Shown: positions 7,334-11,404 of the stretch, piece by piece
Numbering within the stretch: position 1 is the stretch's first letter
Layout of the letters: every line of letters starts with the position of its first letter
DNA from: an uncultured Gammaproteobacteria bacterium
Lineage (GTDB): Bacteria; Pseudomonadota; Gammaproteobacteria; Arenicellales; Poriferihabitantaceae
Assembly (NCBI GenBank): GCA_938021685.1
Contig: CALIFM010000222.1
Location: 1 to 11,404, forward strand
Reading direction: 5' to 3'
DNA length: 11,404 bases
Made by a program: the position numbers and the translations under genes
Notes under the pieces: model-generated
What the model saw: the letters and a program-made list of their open reading frames with translations, nothing else
Database searches by the model: none
What the model was told of the DNA's origin: nothing

Positions 7334-7359
7334 TATGCCTGCGTGCGAGCCTGCAAGCT
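7325..7359 (-). terminator. Candidate terminator of the HIT gene
   Basis: On the minus strand, AGCTTGC (7359-7353) can pair with GCATAAGCT (7338-7330), with a two-base bulge. The loop is about 14 bases and a run of Ts (7330-7325) follows. It lies 10 bases after the HIT stop codon, where a rho-independent terminator is expected. The long loop and the bulge lower confidence. Its 3' arm and T-run overlap the P-II leader inverted repeat. Confidence 0.45.
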
Positions 7360-7368
7360 ATTCACTTG

Positions 7369-7824
7369 CTAAGCTTCAAAATTATCTTGAATAGTCTGAA
7401 TAATCATCTTAGCTACACTTTCAGAAACCACTCTATAACTTTCTTCCGGCATTCCGTTGTAGTTATTATCAACAAACACTTCACCTGCAAATTGCGCTTG
7501 CTGTTTATAGCGTGGAATAATATGGAAATGCAAATGCCTAACAGCATTATTGGTTTGTAGATAATTAAACCAATCGGGCTGAAACGACTGCTTCAGTGCA
7601 AACTCAACCAACTTAATAATGTCTAAAGCCTCAGCTATTTCAGATGAAGACAAGGCAGTTAAACCTTCCTTATGGTCTTTATGCACTAAAACGCTGGCTC
7701 CTAGCAAAAACTGGCTTGGCTTGATTCGGTATATCCAATTACCGAAATCTTTGATAAAGGTGACGTCTTCTTTATCACCGATAGCACAAAAAATGCAATC
7801 CTGTATGTTGGTATCAATACTCAT
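7369..7824 (-). CDS. HIT-family nucleotide hydrolase/transferase
   Basis: Cytoplasmic protein of 151 residues in the histidine triad superfamily, whose members hydrolyse or transfer nucleotides from substrates such as diadenosine polyphosphates or adenylated intermediates. The catalytic triad is clear: HLHFHIIPR with His97, His99 and His101. An N-terminal CIFC (Cys10, Cys13) and HKDH (48-51) provide the residues that bind structural zinc in many bacterial HIT proteins. It fits the Ap4A-hydrolase-like branch better than the shorter HinT branch, but the true substrate is not shown. ATG 7824 is the first start in frame. It is transcribed toward the P-II gene, 86 bases away, and is separated from it by a candidate terminator. 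It is divergent from djlA. Confidence 0.9.
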   Translation of the reverse strand: MSIDTNIQDCIFCAIGDKEDVTFIKDFGNWIYRIKPSQFLLGASVLVHKDHKEGLTALSSSEIAEALDIIKLVEFALKQSFQPDWFNYLQTNNAVRHLHFHIIPRYKQQAQFAGEVFVDNNYNGMPEESYRVVSESVAKMIIQTIQDNFEA

Positions 7825-7856
7825 GAAAAAAATAAAATGGGCTTAAAGCGAAATTA

Positions 7857-7862
7857 ATTATA
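7857..7862 (-). promoter_or_regulatory. Candidate -10 element for the HIT gene
   Basis: On the minus strand this reads TATAAT, a perfect sigma-70 -10 box, 33 bases upstream of ATG 7824. No good -35 box lies 16-18 bases further up, so it would be a weak or activator-dependent promoter. Confidence 0.4.
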
Positions 7863-7893
7863 CTTAGCAACCTGCTTCATCATAGTACTAAGA

Positions 7894-7916
7894 CCGTAAT
7901 TTAATGAAGTTTACGG
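7894..7916. promoter_or_regulatory. Inverted repeat CCGTAA-N11-TTACGG in the divergent HIT/djlA gap
   Basis: CCGTAA (7894-7899) and TTACGG (7911-7916) are perfect inverted half-sites, 17 bases centre to centre, in the 255-base divergent intergenic region. A TATACT element (7919-7924) begins three bases to the right, so a protein bound here could control a plus-strand promoter. No second copy is in the window. The rest of the gap is AT-rich without other clear features. Confidence 0.3.
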
Positions 7917-8079
7917 CGTATACTATATTGCTTTATCCACCAAAAAGTGAATAGGCTTATTTATCTAAGACTTAACTTTACCAATAAGCTCTGCTTGTCA
8001 TGCGCAAGGATTGATTTTCACTGCAAACGCCCCATTGCTTAAAACAATCTTGCTACTTACTCTATAAACTGATTCTACT

Positions 8080-8928
8080 GTGCTCTCACCTATTTATTTG
8101 CTCAAATACCTAACCGCGATTATCGGTTTTAGCTTTTTCGGTTTTTTCGGCGGCATTGCTGGCTACTTTGCTGGCAGCGCCTTTACTAACTGGCGGCTTT
8201 ATGGCTCACCCACTGCCGTGCGAAATAGCCCACAACGCCAAGCACAGCAGCAGTTACAGCAGCAATCCTTTATTGAAACAGTGTTTAAGCTGATGGGCGC
8301 ACTGGCCAAAGCTGATAGCCGTGTATCCGAACAAGAGATTGCCCAGGCTGAACAGGCTATCACTGCAATGAATCTAGGTGCTCAGCGTGCACAGGCGATC
8401 GCTTTTTTCAAAGCAGGTGTTGAGCCTAGCTTTGACTTGAACGCCCAACTAAATGGCTTTATGGAAGTATGCAAACGCTCGGCTAAAATGAAGCATATGA
8501 TGCTGATTTACTTAATCAGCATCGCCGTTGCCGACGGCCAAATACATCCCGCTGAAGACCGTATGCTACGTGAGGTCGCCACCAAACTCGGTTATGGCAC
8601 CCAAGCTTATGAATTGTTACTGAGCATGGTGCTAGGCCAAAGCCAATTTTCACAACAAGGCGCACAAGCTGGCCAAAACCAGTATCGTCGCAGCCAAACT
8701 CAAGCCCGCAACCCTAATAATTTAGCCAACGCCTACCAAGCCTTAGGTGTAAAACAAAGCGACAGCAATGCCGTCATCAAGAAAGCCTACCGCAAGCTGA
8801 TCAGCGAATTTCATCCCGACAAGCTCATTGGCCAAGGTGTGCCGAAGGAAATGGTTGAAGTCGCCACCAAGCGCACCCAAGAAATTCAAACTGCTTATCA
8901 ACTTATTCAAGACAGCCGCAATCAATAA
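8080..8928 (+). CDS. djlA: DjlA, membrane-anchored J-domain co-chaperone
   Basis: Type III DnaJ-like co-chaperone of 282 residues (E. coli DjlA: 271) that stimulates DnaK from the inner face of the membrane. The domains are in the family order. First comes an N-terminal transmembrane segment rich in Gly and aromatic residues (about 11-33, with GFFGGIAGYFAG), then a Gln-rich linker (51-63), and a TerB-like helical domain (about 65-185) with acidic AKADSRVSEQE and AVADGQIHPAED repeats typical of that fold. A second Gln-rich linker leads to the C-terminal J domain (about 216-280), with HPD at 245-247. GTG 8080 is the first start after an in-frame TAA at 8065-8067, and the next in-frame ATG is deep inside the gene, so GTG is the likely start. 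There is no strong Shine-Dalgarno sequence; this and GTG suggest low expression. Neighbours on both sides appear to be separate units. Confidence 0.93.
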   Translation: MLSPIYLLKYLTAIIGFSFFGFFGGIAGYFAGSAFTNWRLYGSPTAVRNSPQRQAQQQLQQQSFIETVFKLMGALAKADSRVSEQEIAQAEQAITAMNLGAQRAQAIAFFKAGVEPSFDLNAQLNGFMEVCKRSAKMKHMMLIYLISIAVADGQIHPAEDRMLREVATKLGYGTQAYELLLSMVLGQSQFSQQGAQAGQNQYRRSQTQARNPNNLANAYQALGVKQSDSNAVIKKAYRKLISEFHPDKLIGQGVPKEMVEVATKRTQEIQTAYQLIQDSRNQ

Positions 8929-8951
8929 AAGGATAACAGTGCTCGGTATTG

Positions 8952-8967
8952 GTCTAGGCTTATAGAC
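8952..8967 (+). other. Small stem-loop after djlA
   Basis: GTCTA (8952-8956) and TAGAC (8963-8967) form a 5-bp hairpin 24 bases after the djlA stop. There is no T-run after it, so it is at best a 3' end structure and not a clear terminator. The remaining 160 bases before the regulator gene show no feature beyond the short palindrome GCATATGC (9070-9077). Confidence 0.2.
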
Positions 8968-9129
8968 AAACCAGCTTGGATAAAAACCGCGACTGCCTTA
9001 GAATGACGTAATAAATTACCTTATGTCCTAATGCTTATACGACTCAATGTGCAAATTGATTTTTTACAAGCATATGCAACCCAAAAGCACACTCAAATAT
9101 CTTAATAACTGCATGCTGTCAGAATCAAC

Positions 9130-10107
9130 ATGACAACTAATTTAAAACACGGTTTAGTCACCGAGGGTGCTAAGCAGCATATTGCGTTTTATTTGTACCA
9201 ACAGTTCAACATGTTACCTTTTATCTCGGCTGTTGAACCTTTGCGCATTGCTAATCGCCGCGCAGGCGAACGCCTCTACCAATGGAGCGCAGTGACTGCA
9301 GATGGCAAAGCAGTGATAGCTTCAAATGGTATGCCCTTGCAGCCACAATTTAGCATCGATAATGCACCAAAATTCGACATGGTATTTGTTTGTGGCCCAT
9401 TCGACCCAACTGAGATTAACCATCCCGAAACTCTTAATTGGCTAAAGCAACAGGCCCGCCACGACATTTTGATCGGCGGCTTAGAAACTGGTAGCTTTAT
9501 TTTAGCTAAAGCAGGTTTATTAGAAAAAGTACCTTCTACCGCTCACTGGGAAATCTTGCCTCAATTTGAAAACGATTTCCCAGAACTCGACATTAGTGCA
9601 GATGTGTTTGAAACCGAAGGCAACCGCCTAACTTGTGCCGGCGGTGCGGCTGCCATTGACGCGATGCTATACTTAATTGAGCAAGAGCATGGCCATGAAC
9701 TCGCTGCCTCGGTGGCTGATAGTATGATTTATTCCGACGTACGCTCGCCCGACCAACCGCAACGCATGAACTTACAAGCACGCACCGGTGTTAATCATCC
9801 CACCCTGCTAGAATGCATCGAACTGATGGAAGCCAACATTGAAGAGCCGCTGACTCCAGATGAACTAGCCAATTTAATTGGCGTTTCTAAGCGACAAATC
9901 GAACGTCTATTTCAACGCTATTTACAAGCAACCCCAGGGCGATACTATTTAGCTTTACGCCTTGACGCAGCCCACAACCTGCTACAAAACAGCGTAATCA
10001 AAGTGGTCGAAGTAGCCTTGGCCTGCGGCTTTAAGTCCTCGGGACATTTCAGCAACTGCTACCAATCACGCTACGGCATTACTCCGCGTGAAGTGCGCAA
10101 AATCTAA
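9130..10107 (+). CDS. GlxA-family transcriptional regulator (DJ-1/PfpI-like domain plus AraC HTH), GbdR/CdhR-like
   Basis: Cytoplasmic regulator of 325 residues. The N-terminal half (about 16-195) is a DJ-1/PfpI-like, class I glutamine amidotransferase fold that serves as a ligand sensor. It starts with HIAFYLYQQFNMLPFISAVEPLRIAN and includes VFVCGPFDP, GGLETGSFILAKAGLL (116-131), AHWE (138-141) and CAGGAAAIDAML. At the nucleophile elbow, where DJ-1 enzymes have Cys, it has Glu119-Thr-Gly, so it is probably a non-catalytic binding domain. The C-terminal AraC domain (about 225-322) has two helix-turn-helix units: LTPDELANLIGVSKRQIERLF, and VVEVALACGFKSSGHFSNCY followed by GITPRE. The best-known relatives (GbdR for glycine betaine, CdhR for carnitine) activate quaternary-amine catabolism. 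The next gene is MttB-like, which fits, but the ligand is inferred from context. ATG 9130 gives the family's usual length. Confidence 0.9.
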   Translation: MTTNLKHGLVTEGAKQHIAFYLYQQFNMLPFISAVEPLRIANRRAGERLYQWSAVTADGKAVIASNGMPLQPQFSIDNAPKFDMVFVCGPFDPTEINHPETLNWLKQQARHDILIGGLETGSFILAKAGLLEKVPSTAHWEILPQFENDFPELDISADVFETEGNRLTCAGGAAAIDAMLYLIEQEHGHELAASVADSMIYSDVRSPDQPQRMNLQARTGVNHPTLLECIELMEANIEEPLTPDELANLIGVSKRQIERLFQRYLQATPGRYYLALRLDAAHNLLQNSVIKVVEVALACGFKSSGHFSNCYQSRYGITPREVRKI

Positions 10108-10119
10108 AGCACTGAATGC

Positions 10120-10146
10120 CCAGCCTAATTGGCGTGCTGGTTTTCT
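10120..10146 (+). terminator. Candidate terminator of the regulator gene
   Basis: CCAGC (10120-10124) pairs with GCTGG (10136-10140), and TTTTCT follows, 13 bases after the regulator's stop codon. The stem is only 5 bp with an 11-base loop, although an alternative inner GCC/GGC pairing is possible. It overlaps a second hairpin at 10137-10152, so only one of the two can form at a time. Confidence 0.4.
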
Positions 10147-10152
10147 AACCAG
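10137..10152. repeat. Perfect hairpin overlapping the candidate terminator
   Basis: CTGGTTTTCTAACCAG is a perfect 6-bp inverted repeat with loop TTCT. It uses the 3' arm and T-run of the candidate terminator just upstream, so the two RNA folds exclude each other. Confidence 0.4.
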
Positions 10153-10220
10153 ATTACTATGCTACGCTCCAACAAGCCACCGAGAGACATAGACGCAGAA
10201 ATACAAATTAGCGTCGCAAT

Positions 10221-10236
10221 GCTTGATTTTTCAAGC
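10221..10236. promoter_or_regulatory. Perfect inverted repeat GCTTGA-N4-TCAAGC upstream of the methyltransferase gene
   Basis: GCTTGATTTTTCAAGC has perfect 6-base arms around TTTT and ends 49 bases before the MttB-like start codon. It is the most regular symmetric element in the 178-base gap, and an AraC-type regulator lies just upstream. It could be an operator or a hairpin in the mRNA leader. AraC-family proteins often bind direct rather than inverted repeats, so the link to the regulator is tentative. Confidence 0.4.
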
Positions 10237-10285
10237 CTGCACATATTCAATACTGGCAAGCTAAATAAAACCATCATAACGCATT

Positions 10286-11404
10286 ATGCCAAAAGCCAAA
10301 CGAGCAGGTGGCCGTGAAGCACGCCGCGCCCTGCGCGCCGCGCCACTAGCCGAAGAAGATAAAGCCGTTCACCCAGGGCAACTAGGGGGGCGCTTTCATC
10401 CGCTGACGAAAGCAGATATGGATCGAATTGATGCGGCTATCTTTGACTTGCTTGAGAACGTCGGCTTCTCACGGGCCACCCCTTCATGCATTAAATACGT
10501 TACAGAGGCCGGCGGTACATTCACAGATGACAATCGCCTGCTGTTTCCTCGTTCACTCATCGAAAAAACCTTAGAGATGGCAGCGCGTGACATCACGCTA
10601 TACGCTCAAGACCCTAAGCATAATCTGCACTTAAGCGGCAACAAAGTGCATTTCGGTACAGCTGGCGCGGCAGTGCATGTGGTGGATGAGTGGAAAACCC
10701 ATGCTGACTATCCAGATAAAGCCTTGTACCGCGAATCGACCATTCAAGACTTATATGACGCTTCACGCTTAGTAGACAAACACGAACATATTCACTTCTT
10801 CCAACGCTGCATGGTGGCCCGCGACATTCCTGAGCCAGCGGTGATGGACATCAATACTACCTATGCATCCATTTCAGGCACTAGCAAACACGTGGGTTTG
10901 AGCTACACCGACGGCGAAATTGCTAAAGAAGGCTTAAAGCTACTGCATGAAATTGCTGGCAGCGAAGCCAAATGGCGCGAGCGCCCCTTTGCCAGCTTGT
11001 CGTGCTGCTTTGTAGTGCCACCAATGCGCTTTGCTGAAGATGCCCTTTCTGGCCTTGAAGTATGCGTTAAAGGCGGTATGCCGATTTTATTACTGGCCGC
11101 TGGCCAAGCGGGCGCAACCAGCCCTGCGACACTTGCCGGCGCGGTTGTGCAAGAAATGGCCGAAGTATTGGGCGCCTTAGCCCTAGTCAACGCCATGGTG
11201 CCGGGGCATCCTTGTATTGCAGGGCCATGGCCGTTTGTGTCCGATTTACGTACCGGTGCGATGAGCGGCGGCAGTGGCGAGCAAGCCGTTTTGATGGCCG
11301 CCTGCGGCCAGATGGGCCGCTATTATGATCTGCCTACTGGTATTGCAGCGGGCATGGCAGATGCCAAGACACCTGATGCACAGTCAGGTTTTGAGAAGGG
11401 CTAC
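10286..11404 (+). CDS. MttB/MtgB-like (COG5598) methyltransferase, non-pyrrolysine type, 3' end cut by window
   Basis: Member of the trimethylamine methyltransferase (MttB) family; characterised non-pyrrolysine members such as MtgB move a methyl group from glycine betaine to a corrinoid protein, while others act on different methylated quaternary amines. The frame is open from ATG 10286 to the window edge, 373 codons of an expected 500 or so. An in-frame TAA at 10277-10279 makes this ATG the first possible start, although no clear ribosome site precedes it. The basic N-terminus (RAGGREARRALRAAPLAEED) and HPGQLGGRFHPLT are typical of proteobacterial members. Further family segments are HFGTAGAAVHVVD, an HIHFFQR segment, LLAAGQAGATSP and AGMADAKTPDAQSG (355-368). 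No in-frame TAG was seen, so there is no sign of pyrrolysine. The substrate is unknown. The upstream GlxA-type regulator suggests control by a quaternary amine. Confidence 0.9.
   Translation, partial: MPKAKRAGGREARRALRAAPLAEEDKAVHPGQLGGRFHPLTKADMDRIDAAIFDLLENVGFSRATPSCIKYVTEAGGTFTDDNRLLFPRSLIEKTLEMAARDITLYAQDPKHNLHLSGNKVHFGTAGAAVHVVDEWKTHADYPDKALYRESTIQDLYDASRLVDKHEHIHFFQRCMVARDIPEPAVMDINTTYASISGTSKHVGLSYTDGEIAKEGLKLLHEIAGSEAKWRERPFASLSCCFVVPPMRFAEDALSGLEVCVKGGMPILLLAAGQAGATSPATLAGAVVQEMAEVLGALALVNAMVPGHPCIAGPWPFVSDLRTGAMSGGSGEQAVLMAACGQMGRYYDLPTGIAAGMADAKTPDAQSGFEKGY

Noticed and set aside
7283..7368. Sigma-54 promoter for the P-II gene
   Set aside because: I looked for GG-N10-GC on the minus strand; the nearest match (GG-N11-GC) has the wrong spacing and poor flanks.
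10129..10317. Small reading frame of 62 codons between the regulator and the MttB-like gene
   Set aside because: It overlaps the clear MttB-like start in another frame, has no ribosome site and no recognisable sequence; it covers the intergenic regulatory region.
10903..11196. Antisense frame inside the MttB-like gene
   Set aside because: The sense frame is a well-conserved family protein, and the antisense product has no recognisable features.
10286..11404. Pyrrolysine-type MttB with an in-frame amber codon
   Set aside because: All 373 visible codons are sense codons, and no in-frame TAG was found when the frame was translated through to the window edge.

Overview
The window looks like chromosomal DNA of a gammaproteobacterium with a mid-range base composition. 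The main evidence is the ubiJ-ubiB pair (a proteobacterial aerobic ubiquinone cluster), a membrane-anchored DjlA co-chaperone with a TerB-like middle and C-terminal J domain, and a P-II protein with an enterobacterial-type T-loop. The window shows no rRNA, tRNA, CRISPR array, insertion sequence, integrase or phage gene. Genes fill most of it: the longest gene-free stretch is about 255 bases (7825-8079), so no gap exceeds 300 bases.

Layout. (1) 1-2146, plus strand: the 3' part of ubiJ (cut by the window edge), then ubiB, both needed for ubiquinone synthesis. (2) 2206-6332, plus strand: an anion-transport block with a CLC-family protein carrying C-terminal CBS domains, a SulP/SLC26 transporter with a C-terminal STAS domain, and a small predicted secreted protein whose start overlaps the SulP stop. 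(3) 6436-6906, plus strand: a DUF1203-family protein. (4) 7824-6944, minus strand: a HIT-family nucleotide hydrolase/transferase, then a P-II nitrogen regulator (glnK/glnB type) with no amtB beside it. Two overlapping inverted repeats lie between them. (5) 8080-8928, plus strand: djlA, probably starting at GTG. (6) 9130 to the end, plus strand: a GlxA/GbdR-like AraC-family regulator (DJ-1/PfpI-like sensor plus AraC DNA-binding domain), followed by the 5' part of an MttB/MtgB-like methyltransferase gene that runs off the window. The last gene has no visible stop codon and starts at 10286.

How the genes fit together. Most of the window is housekeeping: respiratory quinone synthesis, anion homeostasis, nitrogen sensing and envelope chaperoning. 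Two places stand out. The CLC protein lacks three residues that define canonical Cl-/H+ exchange: the gating Glu is Tyr139, the inner proton Glu is Val190 and the filter Ser is Pro95. It therefore probably belongs to a divergent CLC subclass. At the right edge, a regulator of the type that controls quaternary-amine catabolism sits directly upstream of a non-pyrrolysine MttB-family gene, with a perfect GCTTGA-N4-TCAAGC inverted repeat in the gap. This suggests a locally controlled methylamine or betaine-type demethylation locus whose remaining parts lie beyond the window. I saw no clearly new multi-gene system; these two points are the best leads.
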